Shown in pieces: positions 18,785-27,858 of a stretch of 64,000 bases of DNA (its first letter is position 1; every line of letters starts with the position of its first letter). The position numbers were made by a program, and so were the translations under genes. The DNA is from an uncultured Legionella sp. (GTDB lineage: Bacteria > Pseudomonadota > Gammaproteobacteria > Legionellales > Legionellaceae): NCBI GenBank assembly GCA_902168255.1, contig CABHON010000022.1, positions 62,001 through 126,000 on the forward strand, given 5' to 3'. A model generated the notes under the pieces. The model was not told the DNA's origin. It did not search any database and saw only the letters and a list, made by a program, of their open reading frames with translations.

Positions 18785-19122
18785 TGAGTTTTAATACTAT
18801 TCAAGGAAGTTTACAACAAAAGTTAACTGAAAATTTTCAGCCTCTTCATTTAGAAGTAATTAATGAATCGTCTCAACATCATGTACCGATGGATTCAGAA
18901 ACACACTTTAAAGTAATTATTGTTTCTCAGCATTTTGCAGGATTGTCTCTTGTTAAACGCCATCAAGCGGTTTATGCACTCGTTCAAGATGAAATGGATA
19001 GAGGATTGCATGCGCTCAGTTTGCATACTTTTTCAGAAGAAGAATGGAAAACAAAGCAAGCTGATATTCCTGATACTCCTTCTTGCCGTGGCGGAAAAAA
19101 AATAGCTGAGATGAGAGATTAA
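18784..19122 (+). CDS. BolA-family protein
   Basis: A 112-residue BolA-fold protein. BolA proteins bind monothiol glutaredoxins with a [2Fe-2S] cluster and some bind DNA. Seen: the HLEVINESSQH strand-helix with the conserved His, FKVIIVSQHFAGLSLVKRHQAVY (the usual F-x-V-x-V-S-x-x-F-x-G-x-x-x-V-x-R-H-Q), and HALSLHTFSEEEW. It sits inside an envelope operon, one base overlapping on each side, which is unusual for bolA. Confidence 0.88.
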   Translation: MSFNTIQGSLQQKLTENFQPLHLEVINESSQHHVPMDSETHFKVIIVSQHFAGLSLVKRHQAVYALVQDEMDRGLHALSLHTFSEEEWKTKQADIPDTPSCRGGKKIAEMRD

Positions 19123-20384
19123 TGTATCGCCCTTTAGCACTGTATATTGGATTGCGCTACATTCGCGCTAAACGCACACAACATTTTATCTCCTTTATCT
19201 CGCTGACTTCTATGTTAGGCATTGCTTTAGGTGTAGCTGTCTTGATTACCGTTCTTTCAGTGATGAATGGTTTTGATGATGAAATCCATCAACATTTTTT
19301 TGGATTAACGCCTGAAATTACCGTGAGTAATTTTTCCGGTAAAATGCTCCATTGGAAAAAATGGAGTAAGGAAATTAAAGGATATGCTGATGTAAAAAAT
19401 GACATAAAAGGCGTTGCCCCTTATATTGGCGGCGAAGGGTTATTAACCTATAACAATCAAACCTTACCGGCAGCGATTTTAGGAATAGATCCTAACGAAG
19501 AGACATCTATTAGCCAACTTAGCTCAAAAATAATAGCAGGACGTTTTGATTTATTAAAAAAACACCGGTTTAGCATTATATTAGGTCGCTCCCAAGCCAT
19601 GAGTTTAGGTGTATGGTTGGGTGACAAAGTGACGGTGATGATCCCCCAAGTAAATGTAACATTAGCGGGTGTTATTCCTCGTTTTAAACGTTTTGATGTG
19701 GTGGGTATTTTTTCTGCTGGTCCTGGGTTTGGTTTTGATCGAGAATTAAGTTTTATCAATTTGAAAGATGCTCAAAAGCTTTTTCAAATGAAAGATAGTG
19801 TTACCGGACTTAGACTAAAAATCGTTGAACCTTATTCAGCCCCTTTCGTCGGAATGAAACTCGCGCAACACTTACCACCATCCTTTCAAGTTAATGATTG
19901 GACGGATAGTTTTGGTGCCTATTTTAAAGCCGTTAAAATGGAAAAAACCATGATGTTTTTAATTTTAACCTTAATCATTGGAGTCGCAGCGTTTAACCTT
20001 GTTTCTTCTCTGGTAATGTTAGTAAATGATAAGCAATCAGAAATTGCGATTCTTCGTACAATAGGGGCGCAACCTGCCACTATTATGCAAATTTTTATGG
20101 TTCAAGGCTCACTTATTGGTTTATTGGGTGTTGGGCTAGGATTAATAGGTGGTTTGTTGCTTTCTTATAATGCAACGGCCATTGTTAATTGGCTGCAAAA
20201 TGTTTTACATGTGCAATGGCTTTCATCCAGTGTATATTTTGTTGATTTTTTACCTTCTCGTTTGGAATGGGCAGATGTGAGCAAAGTGTGTGGCATTGCT
20301 TTTCTATTAAGTTTTTTTGCTACACTATACCCTGCCTGGCAAGCGTCACGCATTCAACCTGCAGAGGCGTTGCGTTATGAGTAA
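19122..20384 (+). CDS. lolC: Lipoprotein-releasing ABC transporter permease LolC/LolE
   Basis: An inner-membrane permease that, with LolD, releases lipoproteins to LolA. It has the typical layout: helix 1 near residues 22-48, a large periplasmic domain (50-265), then three helices (about 270-300, 320-350, 380-405). The conserved N-terminal YIGLRYIRAKR..FISFISLTSMLGIALGV and the C-terminal [18 protein letters not shown] are intact. Only one permease gene is present, so a LolCD homodimer system (often called LolF) is likely rather than separate LolC and LolE. It overlaps lolD by 8 bp. Confidence 0.92.
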   Translation: MYRPLALYIGLRYIRAKRTQHFISFISLTSMLGIALGVAVLITVLSVMNGFDDEIHQHFFGLTPEITVSNFSGKMLHWKKWSKEIKGYADVKNDIKGVAPYIGGEGLLTYNNQTLPAAILGIDPNEETSISQLSSKIIAGRFDLLKKHRFSIILGRSQAMSLGVWLGDKVTVMIPQVNVTLAGVIPRFKRFDVVGIFSAGPGFGFDRELSFINLKDAQKLFQMKDSVTGLRLKIVEPYSAPFVGMKLAQHLPPSFQVNDWTDSFGAYFKAVKMEKTMMFLILTLIIGVAAFNLVSSLVMLVNDKQSEIAILRTIGAQPATIMQIFMVQGSLIGLLGVGLGLIGGLLLSYNATAIVNWLQNVLHVQWLSSSVYFVDFLPSRLEWADVSKVCGIAFLLSFFATLYPAWQASRIQPAEALRYE

Positions 20385-21051
20385 TGATATTTTAAAAGCG
20401 ACTAACTTAAAAAAATCCTATCACGATGGCTTAAATCTCGTTAACGTATTAAGTTGCATTAACTTATCGGTTAGCGCCGGTGAACAAATAGCTATTATGG
20501 GGCCATCTGGCTCAGGAAAAAGTACACTTTTACATCTACTCGGTGGTTTAGAGAAGCCTTCATCAGGAACACTTCACATTTTAGGTGAAAATATTGAGCG
20601 ATTAAGTGAAAGAAAGCGCTGTCAATGGCGTAATCGTTCATTAGGTTTTATTTATCAATTTCATCATTTATTACCTGAATTTACTGCGGTTGAAAATGTT
20701 GCCATGCCGTTGTTGTTAGCAGGGGAAAAGAAAGCAGATATTATTAAGCGAGCTGAACATTTATTAGATTGCGTTGGTTTATCTAACCGGTTTCACCATA
20801 AACCAGCCAAGCTTTCTGGAGGTGAACGGCAAAGGGTCGCTATTGCACGAGCTATGGCAATGAACCCTCGTTGTGTTTTAGCTGATGAGCCAACAGGAAA
20901 TTTAGATCAGAAAACTGCGGAAACAGTGATGGAACTGCTTCTCAATTTAAACCAGACTTTTCATACTAGCCTCATTATTGTGACACATGATGAAAAGCTA
21001 GCTGCGCGTATGGATAAAACCTATTATTTATCAGAAGGGCAACTGGGGTAA
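20377..21051 (+). CDS. lolD: Lipoprotein-releasing ABC transporter ATPase
   Basis: LolD powers lipoprotein release. Starting at the ATG at 20377 gives 224 aa beginning [15 protein letters not shown], the family's usual start; a longer frame would intrude 60 bp into lolC. Walker [10 protein letters not shown] lies at residues 42-50, signature [14 protein letters not shown] near 146, Walker [13 protein letters not shown]. It is coupled to lolC by overlap and followed two bases later by another ATPase gene. Confidence 0.94.
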   Translation: MSNDILKATNLKKSYHDGLNLVNVLSCINLSVSAGEQIAIMGPSGSGKSTLLHLLGGLEKPSSGTLHILGENIERLSERKRCQWRNRSLGFIYQFHHLLPEFTAVENVAMPLLLAGEKKADIIKRAEHLLDCVGLSNRFHHKPAKLSGGERQRVAIARAMAMNPRCVLADEPTGNLDQKTAETVMELLLNLNQTFHTSLIIVTHDEKLAARMDKTYYLSEGQLG

Positions 21052-21052
21052 T

Positions 21053-22339
21053 ATGGAAACATTATTGTCAGTTAGAAATGTCTCAAAATCTTTTAAAAAA
21101 GATGAACAACAAGATTTATTGGTTTTAGAAAAAGTTAATTTTGATCTCCACAAAGGAGAGATTGTTGCCTTATTGGGCAAATCTGGCTCCGGAAAGTCCA
21201 CGTTATTACGTATTATGTCGGGATTGACAAAGCCCACTTCTGGAGAAGTGCGCTACCGAAATGAACGCGTTACGTCACCAGTAAAAGGTATTTCGATGGT
21301 TTTTCAATCCTTTGCATTAATGCCCTGGATGACCGTATTGCAAAATGTAGAATTAGGGTTAGAAGCACAAGGTGTTCGACGCGAAGAACGACGCCGTAGG
21401 GCAATTGAAGCCATTGATATTATTGGTTTGGATGGTTTCGAATCCGCTTTTCCCAAAGAGCTTTCAGGAGGAATGCAACAGCGCGTAGGATTTGCACGTG
21501 CTTTAGTCGTCAATCCAGATATTCTTGTGATGGATGAGCCTTTTTCATCATTGGACGTGTTAACCTCCGAAAACTTAAAATCAGACTTACTTGCCTTATG
21601 GAAAGAGCAGAAGACACAAACCAATGCCATCTTTTGGGTAACACATAATATCGAAGAAGCCGTCATGATGGCAGATCGCATTTTAATTTTTGGTGGTGAG
21701 CCAAGTAGCGTGTGGGCAGATCTACCTATTCATTTGGCACGCCCGAGGGACAATGATTCACGAGAATACCGCGGGATTGTCAATCATATTTATACCTTAA
21801 TGACATCAGGACTAAAAGAAAAAAATCAGCGAACATTGCGTGAAAGACAGATTTCATTGGGATATCGTTTACCTGATGTAGATCCGGCAGAATTATCTGG
21901 TTTGATTGAAACGATGCTAGGGTTTGAATCACGGGTCAATCTTCCAGAGCTGGCGGACGAACTCATGATGACAATTGATGATTTATTCCCCATTATGGAA
22001 GCATTGGAGTTATTAGGTTTAGCAAAAATTGCTTCAGGGGATATTCAACTCAGTGACGAAGGACGAGAATTTGCATCAGCTAACTTACAAGCTCGTAAAA
22101 AAATCTTTGCGGAACGATTATTATCCCAAATTCCTTTAATTCGCCATATTCGTAAAGTCTTAGAAGAACGCCCAGGCGCTCGAGCTTCTGAAGAGCGTTT
22201 CTTAAGTAAATTAGAAGATTATTTAAGCGAAAAAGAAGCAGAGCGTGTGTTAGAAACAGCCATTAACTGGGCTCGTTATGCTGAATTGTTTGCTTATGAT
22301 TATAATACTGGGATGTTAAGCTTGGAAAATCCTGATTAG
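21053..22339 (+). CDS. Orphan NitT/TauT-type ABC ATPase with AAA-associated C-terminal domain
   Basis: A 428-residue protein. Residues 1-250 form an ABC ATPase of the nitrate/sulfonate/bicarbonate class (Walker A GKSGSGKST at 42-50, LSGGMQQRVGFARA near 141, Walker B ILVMDEPFSSLD). Residues about 280-428 match the AAA-associated C-terminal domain found on a subset of these ATPases (DUF-type, winged-helix-like). Such proteins are normally encoded next to a fused double permease; none is seen here. It starts two bases after lolD, so it is co-transcribed with the Lol genes. Partner and substrate unknown. Confidence 0.85.
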   Translation: METLLSVRNVSKSFKKDEQQDLLVLEKVNFDLHKGEIVALLGKSGSGKSTLLRIMSGLTKPTSGEVRYRNERVTSPVKGISMVFQSFALMPWMTVLQNVELGLEAQGVRREERRRRAIEAIDIIGLDGFESAFPKELSGGMQQRVGFARALVVNPDILVMDEPFSSLDVLTSENLKSDLLALWKEQKTQTNAIFWVTHNIEEAVMMADRILIFGGEPSSVWADLPIHLARPRDNDSREYRGIVNHIYTLMTSGLKEKNQRTLRERQISLGYRLPDVDPAELSGLIETMLGFESRVNLPELADELMMTIDDLFPIMEALELLGLAKIASGDIQLSDEGREFASANLQARKKIFAERLLSQIPLIRHIRKVLEERPGARASEERFLSKLEDYLSEKEAERVLETAINWARYAELFAYDYNTGMLSLENPD

Positions 22340-22373
22340 TTATAATGCATATCTCCCTTATAGTGAGAAGAAT

Positions 22374-23768
22374 ATGACCATAGATGAACTAAAAGCACTT
22401 GTTTCAGGTGGGGAATCTGAAAACGTAGAGTTTAAAAAATCCACAGCCTTACTCAATTCTGCCATGCAAACACTGTGTGCTTTTTTAAATAATAATGGTG
22501 GAATAGTCCTAATTGGCGTAACAGATAACCTCAAAATAATTGGTCAGATGATTAATGATGGGACAAAAAAGGAAATTGCCCAGGACATAAACAGAATTGA
22601 ACCAAAACCCGATATCAAAGTGGAGTACCTCAAAATTGGTGAGGAAAAATTTATTATTCTATTAGAAGTTGCAAAGGGACATAGGGCACCTTATGTATAT
22701 GATGGTAGAGCATTTCACCGTCTTCAATCTGCAACGATGAGAATGACGCAAGAAGAATATGAGAAGCTTCTTTTCAATAGAAAGCCAATTACTAATTATT
22801 GGGAAGAATTAAAAGCTAATGGATTTTCATTGGAAGATTTAGACAAAAATTTAATTCGGCAGGTTGTATCCACTGCTATTAGAGAGAAAAGATTAACCGA
22901 TATTGCGACGAATGATAATATAAAAGTGATACTAAAGAAGTTAAAACTAATAAATGGTGATGAGCTAAACAATGCCGCAGTTGTGCTTTTTTGCAAGAAA
23001 AATGATAAGCAATTTATGCAGTGCCATTTAAAATTAGCTCGTTTCAGAGGAATAGATAAAAGGGAATTTATTGATAATAAGAGAATTGTTGGAAACGCTT
23101 TTGAACTGTATGAGCAAGGCTTAAAATTTTTAAATAATTACTTGCCAGTCGCTGCAAAAATAGAGGTTGGAAATCCTCAACGTGTAGAAAAGCCAGCTAT
23201 TCCCTATGATGTTTTAAGAGAAGCCTTGGCAAATGCTATTTGCCATCGTGATTATAGTTACACTGGGGGAGCTATAAATATTGCCATTTATGATAACCGT
23301 GTGGTTATATCAAGTATTGGTCGTTTGCCATCAGATATAAAGTTAAGCGATTTAACAAAAGAACATGAATCTCACCCAAGAAACCCCTTAATTGCTAAGG
23401 TTTTTTATCTTTGTAAATTAATTGAACAATGGGGAAGAGGTACAGAAGATATAGTTAAAATTTCAGTTGAGTTAGGTAATCCTAAACCAATTTTTGAAGA
23501 ATCGACAGGCGATTTTTCTGTAATTTTTCCATTGAGAGAGCCTATAGGTGGTTATAAACAAACAGAAAAATATAGTTTTACTGAAAGACAGAAAAAAATA
23601 TTGAAAATAATAGAAGAAAAATCAAGTAGTAGTTCTGAAATAAAAGAAAAAATTAACGCTAATGTAAGCCTTAGAAGTATTCAGGTTGAGTTAAATTCCT
23701 TGGAAAAAATGGGTGTTATTCAGCGTGAAGGTGCTGGTAAATACGTGGTTTGGAAGATGTTTAAGTAA
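22374..23768 (+). CDS. AlbA_2/HATPase-type ATP-binding regulator
   Basis: A 464-residue protein of the Schlafen-AlbA_2 group often annotated as a RecG-like or ATP-binding transcriptional regulator. The AlbA_2 domain is at the N-terminus (ESENVEFKKS at about 14-23, then FLNNNGGIVLIGVTDN). A GHKL-like ATPase segment (REALANAICHRDYSYTG near residue 281, NRVVISSIGRLP) follows. A C-terminal winged helix is present (about 400-464). TATAAT at 22341-22346 may be its promoter. A 44-bp GC-rich palindrome lies six bases past its stop. These genes are commonly mobile; function is not established. Confidence 0.82.
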   Translation: MTIDELKALVSGGESENVEFKKSTALLNSAMQTLCAFLNNNGGIVLIGVTDNLKIIGQMINDGTKKEIAQDINRIEPKPDIKVEYLKIGEEKFIILLEVAKGHRAPYVYDGRAFHRLQSATMRMTQEEYEKLLFNRKPITNYWEELKANGFSLEDLDKNLIRQVVSTAIREKRLTDIATNDNIKVILKKLKLINGDELNNAAVVLFCKKNDKQFMQCHLKLARFRGIDKREFIDNKRIVGNAFELYEQGLKFLNNYLPVAAKIEVGNPQRVEKPAIPYDVLREALANAICHRDYSYTGGAINIAIYDNRVVISSIGRLPSDIKLSDLTKEHESHPRNPLIAKVFYLCKLIEQWGRGTEDIVKISVELGNPKPIFEESTGDFSVIFPLREPIGGYKQTEKYSFTERQKKILKIIEEKSSSSSEIKEKINANVSLRSIQVELNSLEKMGVIQREGAGKYVVWKMFK

Positions 23769-23773
23769 CAATT

Positions 23774-23817
23774 TTCTGCGCGCAGTTGCGCGCAGTTGCG
23801 CGCAACTGCGCGCAGAA
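23774..23817. repeat. GC-rich 20-bp-arm palindrome after the AlbA_2 gene
   Basis: Perfect inverted repeat: 20-bp arms at 23774-23793 and 23798-23817 with a 4-nt loop, built from reiterated TGCGCGCA units. It lies between convergent genes, so it could stop transcription both ways, but no T-run follows closely. The TGCGCGCA iteration could also be a protein-binding site for the adjacent winged-helix protein. Confidence 0.75.
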
Positions 23818-23854
23818 ACCAAGCATATTTTTTAAATTAATAATTTTTGCCAAT

Positions 23855-24655
23855 TTAACCATCTAACTCTTTTGCCCGCTTTTCAGCTGCTTGGACGGCC
23901 TCAATAAAATGTTGTTTTACTGACATTTTGTCGAGGTAATGTAACGCTGCCTCAGTGGTTCCACCTTTAGACGTTACTTTTTCACGTAAAGTGCTTGGAG
24001 AATCAGAACTGGTGGCTGCAAGATGAGAGGCGCCTTCAAACGTTTGTAAAGCTAATTTTTTCGCTTGTTCCGGTGTGAGCTCAAGAGTTTCTGCTGCTTT
24101 TTGCAATGCTTCGATAAAATAAAATACATACGCGGGACCACTGCCTGACACAGCCGTGATTGCATCTAATTGTGTTTCATCTTTAACCCAAAGGACTTCA
24201 CCGACAGCCTGCATTAATTGTTCAGCTTTTCGTTTATTTTCAGGTGAAATGCCGATGAAAGCAGCAAGTCCGGTGATGCCCAAATGAACTAAAGCGGCCA
24301 TATTTGGCATTGCTCGAATTATGTTTGAATAATTTCCCAACCATGAACTTAATGAGGCTAAGCGTATGCCGGCAGCAATACTAATAATTAATGGATTATG
24401 GGCTAAATGCGGTTGGAGTGCTTTTGCTACTTCTTGCATCTGTTGAGGTTTTACAGCTAATAAAATTAAATCACTGGTATCTATTGTTTGCGTAATAGTT
24501 GCAGCTGTATTAACTTGCCATTGTTTTTCAATAAAAGTGCGACGTTCTTCATTAATCTCTACAACGTGGCATTGAGAGGGGTTAATGCCATTGGCAAGGC
24601 AACCTTCTAGAATTGCCCCGGCCATGTTTCCCCCACCAATGAAAGCGATTTTCAT
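23855..24655 (-). CDS. proC: Pyrroline-5-carboxylate reductase
   Basis: ProC reduces pyrroline-5-carboxylate to proline with NAD(P)H. The Rossmann start MKIAFIGGGNMAGAILEG and the conserved C-terminal region (AVSGSGPAYVFYFIEAL near residue 161, then VTSKGGTTEAALHYLD) are complete; 266 aa is normal. It overlaps rocD by 4 bp (ATGA), so it follows rocF and rocD in one operon and would consume the semialdehyde/P5C that RocD makes. Confidence 0.95.
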   Translation of the reverse strand: MKIAFIGGGNMAGAILEGCLANGINPSQCHVVEINEERRTFIEKQWQVNTAATITQTIDTSDLILLAVKPQQMQEVAKALQPHLAHNPLIISIAAGIRLASLSSWLGNYSNIIRAMPNMAALVHLGITGLAAFIGISPENKRKAEQLMQAVGEVLWVKDETQLDAITAVSGSGPAYVFYFIEALQKAAETLELTPEQAKKLALQTFEGASHLAATSSDSPSTLREKVTSKGGTTEAALHYLDKMSVKQHFIEAVQAAEKRAKELDG

Positions 24656-25848
24656 TGTAAAGCCTCCTCAACCATGCCAACTGCTTCATCAATTTGTGCA
24701 GAGGCAATCGTGAGAGGAGGGGCAAACCGTACCACAGTTTCATGGGTGTCTTTGCTTAATAGTCCTAAATGTAAAAGTCTCTCGCAGACAGTGCGAGCAG
24801 GAGTTGTATCCTGTTTCATTTCCATACCGATTAAGAGTCCTCTGCCACGCACTTCTTTAACGGAAGGATGATTGAGCTGCTGAAGTTTTTCAATAAAATA
24901 GGCGCCTTGTTTTGCAGAATTTTCAATGAGTTTTTCATCGTGTAGAATATTCAGCGCTTCTTGGGCTACACGTGCGGCCAATGGGTTTCCGCCAAAAGTA
25001 CTACCATGATCACCCGGAGTGAAGACATCCATAATTTTATTATCCGCCAAGAAAGCAGAAACAGGCAATAATCCACCACCTAATGCTTTTCCTAAAATAA
25101 GTCCATCAGGGCGTACGTTTTCATGATCGCACGCGAGCATTTTTCCTGTGCGCCCAAGGCCAGTTTGAATTTCATCTGCGAGTAATAATACGTTATTTTG
25201 TTCGCAAATTTTTTTACATTTTTGCAAGTAACCAGCAGGAGGCATGACTATACCACCTTCGCCTTGAATAGGTTCTAAGAGAAAAGCAGTGGTATTTGGT
25301 GTGATTGCTTGTGCTAAAGCATCAGCATCACCATAAGGAATGGTAATGAACCCAGGTGTAAAAGGGCCAAATCCTGAACGATATTGTTCTTCCGTAGAAA
25401 AACTGATAATGCTGGTGGTACGTCCATGAAAATTGTTTTTGCAGACAATAATTTCAGCTTTATTTTCAGGAATATGCTTTACAGTGTATCCCCATTTTCG
25501 AGCGGCTTTAATTGCTGTTTCAACGGCTTCGGCACCGGTATTCATGGGAAGTGCTTTTTCGTATCCCATTGTTTCGCATAATGTTTTAAGAAAAGGACCT
25601 AAAGCACTCGAATAAAAAGCGCGAGAAGTAAGGGTTAATTCTTCTGCTTGTTGTTGTAATGTCTCGACTAAACGAGGATGACAATGACCGTGGCTTAATG
25701 CAGAATAAGCACTTAGCATGTCTAAATAAGGTTTCCCATTTTCATCCCACACATAAACACCTTCGCCACGAGTAAGCACAACAGGCAAAGGGTGGTAGTT
25801 GTGAGCGCCATATTTGTTTTCTAATGAGATTGCATCTGTAGTATTCAT
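24652..25848 (-). CDS. rocD: Ornithine aminotransferase
   Basis: A PLP enzyme converting ornithine plus 2-oxoglutarate to glutamate-5-semialdehyde plus glutamate. Seen: NTGAEAVETAIKAARKWGY (residues 103-121), LLADEIQTGLGRTGK, and the PLP lysine K254 in ILGKALGGG. The length (398 aa) fits bacterial RocD. Acetylornithine aminotransferase (ArgD) is the main alternative, but the neighbours arginase and proC favour RocD. It lies 3 bp after rocF. Confidence 0.92.
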   Translation of the reverse strand: MNTTDAISLENKYGAHNYHPLPVVLTRGEGVYVWDENGKPYLDMLSAYSALSHGHCHPRLVETLQQQAEELTLTSRAFYSSALGPFLKTLCETMGYEKALPMNTGAEAVETAIKAARKWGYTVKHIPENKAEIIVCKNNFHGRTTSIISFSTEEQYRSGFGPFTPGFITIPYGDADALAQAITPNTTAFLLEPIQGEGGIVMPPAGYLQKCKKICEQNNVLLLADEIQTGLGRTGKMLACDHENVRPDGLILGKALGGGLLPVSAFLADNKIMDVFTPGDHGSTFGGNPLAARVAQEALNILHDEKLIENSAKQGAYFIEKLQQLNHPSVKEVRGRGLLIGMEMKQDTTPARTVCERLLHLGLLSKDTHETVVRFAPPLTIASAQIDEAVGMVEEALQ

Positions 25849-25851
25849 AAA

Positions 25852-26721
25852 TTAGTCCTCTGCGGTAGCAATGAGTTTAAGAAGGTCAAAAATAAATTGT
25901 TCAGTTTTATGGTTTTTATCTTGGGACGGATTAAACTCCATAATTTCAAAACCAATTTGAAGCGGATCGGGGTAAAGTTTGGCAAAGGCTTGAAGCAGAT
26001 CTTTGCTTCTAATCCCATTGGGTTCGGGAGTGCTTACGCCGGATATGTCCTGAGGATCCATGGAATCTAAATCGCAAGTAATACCATATCCAGCGGTATG
26101 TTTGGTTACATGATCGCGTGCTTCGCAAAGTATAGTGGATAAATCACCTCGATTTACTTCATCCATATCATATATTTTTACGTTTAAACGTTTTAACAAA
26201 GCATGTTCACCTTCCTCAAAGCTTCGCACACCAATTAAGCAAAGATTTTGAGGTAAAATTTTGGGGTTATGCGTTAATAATTGAGTTAAGCGTGGATGCC
26301 CCTGTCCTAAAAGAGCTGCTACTGGCATACCATGTATATTGCCAGTGGGAGAGGTATCAAAGGTATGAGCATCTTTGTGTGCGTCAATCCAAATGAGGCC
26401 AAGAGGTTTGTCTAACCCCACAGCGGCACCACTCCATGTACCAATAGCGGCAGAGTGATCACCACCAATGACACAAAAACGTTCTTTTTTTTCAACACAT
26501 GATTTTACTTGGATGGCTAGTTTCTCAAAAAAAGGGCATAAGATATCTATTTTATTTTTATTGGGGTGATGTTCTTCTCTTAATGTGTTGAGCCAATTTA
26601 AAGCAGGGATATCTTCGATTAATGTTTTCCATAAAGGTGATTGAGCAATGGTATCTGGCGCTTCAGATGCTCGACTATCAGGGCCTCCGGCACCTACTGC
26701 AGCACCAATGACTTGTAACAT
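25852..26721 (-). CDS. rocF: Arginase (ureohydrolase family)
   Basis: A manganese ureohydrolase; arginase splits arginine into ornithine and urea. Metal-ligand motifs are visible: GGDHS (His89), WIDAHKDAH (Asp113, His115, Asp117) and CDLDSMDP (Asp217, Asp219). In rat arginase the second motif is DAHTDIN, whose Asn130 contacts the substrate carboxylate; here that position is His119, so specificity deserves checking. The ATG at 26721 follows a GGAG. Context (rocD, proC next) strongly favours arginase over agmatinase or formimidoylglutamase. Confidence 0.87.
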   Translation of the reverse strand: MLQVIGAAVGAGGPDSRASEAPDTIAQSPLWKTLIEDIPALNWLNTLREEHHPNKNKIDILCPFFEKLAIQVKSCVEKKERFCVIGGDHSAAIGTWSGAAVGLDKPLGLIWIDAHKDAHTFDTSPTGNIHGMPVAALLGQGHPRLTQLLTHNPKILPQNLCLIGVRSFEEGEHALLKRLNVKIYDMDEVNRGDLSTILCEARDHVTKHTAGYGITCDLDSMDPQDISGVSTPEPNGIRSKDLLQAFAKLYPDPLQIGFEIMEFNPSQDKNHKTEQFIFDLLKLIATAED

Positions 26722-26794
26722 AAGATATTCTCCGTTAAAAAGTGAATGACCTTATTGTAACTGATTTATTATAAAATGACAGAGGAAAGAAGTG

Positions 26795-27286
26795 TTAAAG
26801 TGTTTTCTTAATTTTTTGGATAATGTTGGTTGTCTTGTAGCCATCCACCATAGACAATAAATGAATTTTGCCGCCATGACTTTCTACAACTTCCCGCTCA
26901 ATACAATTCTCGCCATATTCTGCACCATTGGTGTGAATATGCGGTTGAATTTTATTTAGCCAATCGCGGGGATCTAGATCGTCGAATAGAAAAACATAAT
27001 CGGTGCAGCTGAGTGCTGCTAATAAATGACTCCGCATTTTTTCGTCATTAATAGGACGATCAGGGCCTTTATATGACTTAACGGAGAAATCTGAATTTAC
27101 ACCAACAATCAAAATATCACCTTGTTGTTTTGCTTCAAATAAACCGAGTATGTGTCCTAAATGAACAATATCATAAGAACCATTGTTCGTGACAATCGTT
27201 TTTCCTTCGGATTTCAATTGTTGTACGATGGGTAGTAACGTTTCTAATGAAACAATTTTCTTTTCTAGTTCAGGATAATTCAGCAT
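26795..27286 (-). CDS. rfaE2: Heptose-1-phosphate adenylyltransferase (HldE second half)
   Basis: A cytidylyltransferase-fold enzyme that makes ADP-heptose from heptose-1-phosphate for the LPS core. Starting at the ATG at 27286 gives 163 aa. The nucleotide-binding motif appears as NNGSYDIVHLGH (HLGH for HxGH), and later GVNSDFSVKSYKG, RPIN and the NGAEYGENCIE stretch. It is the counterpart of the kinase half at 5022-5969. It overlaps tag by 17 bp. Confidence 0.88.
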   Translation of the reverse strand: MLNYPELEKKIVSLETLLPIVQQLKSEGKTIVTNNGSYDIVHLGHILGLFEAKQQGDILIVGVNSDFSVKSYKGPDRPINDEKMRSHLLAALSCTDYVFLFDDLDPRDWLNKIQPHIHTNGAEYGENCIEREVVESHGGKIHLLSMVDGYKTTNIIQKIKKTL

Positions 27287-27842
27287 GACGGTAACAGGAT
27301 AGTAGATGATCATTAACCATGCCTGTAGCCTGCATAAAAGCATAACAAGTCGTTGAGCCAATAAAGGAAAAGCCATGTGCTTTTAATGCTTTTGCCATGC
27401 TTTTAGAAATATCGGTTTCAGCTGGAATTTGATCAAGGGTTTCTCGAAAATTTTGAATTGGTTTTCCGTCTGTAAACTGCCATATCCATTGACTAAAATC
27501 GCCATTTTTTTCCATGAAATTTAGAAAAGCACGTGCATTTTTACGTGTGCTTTCAATTTTTAAACGATTACGGATAATACCAGGGTTTTGTTGTAAAGCA
27601 GCTAATTCTTCATCAGAGACGTTGGCTAGTTTATTAGGATTGAACTGATGAAAGGCTTCTCGCATGGATTCTCGTTTTTTAAGAACCATAAGCCAATTTA
27701 AACCGGCTTGCATGCCTTCAAGAATAATGAATTCAAATAATTGTTGGTTATCGTAAAGAGGGGTTCCCCATTCTTTATCATGATAAGCAATATATAAAGG
27801 ATCGCTTAGGCACCAGGAACAACGTGATGGATGAGATGACAT
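27270..27842 (-). CDS. tag: DNA-3-methyladenine glycosylase I
   Basis: Tag removes 3-methyladenine from alkylated DNA. With the ATG at 27842 the protein is 190 aa and begins MSSHPSRCSWCLSDPLYIAYHDKEWG, the family's start, with the zinc ligands Cys and His. The C-terminal zinc motif GMVNDHLLSCYRH supplies the others. A longer frame would read backwards into the tRNA-Leu gene and is rejected. It begins 16 bp after the tRNA-Leu CCA end, so it may be read through from the tRNA promoter. Confidence 0.93.
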   Translation of the reverse strand: MSSHPSRCSWCLSDPLYIAYHDKEWGTPLYDNQQLFEFIILEGMQAGLNWLMVLKKRESMREAFHQFNPNKLANVSDEELAALQQNPGIIRNRLKIESTRKNARAFLNFMEKNGDFSQWIWQFTDGKPIQNFRETLDQIPAETDISKSMAKALKAHGFSFIGSTTCYAFMQATGMVNDHLLSCYRHAELS

Positions 27843-27858
27843 AGCACTATAATAAATA

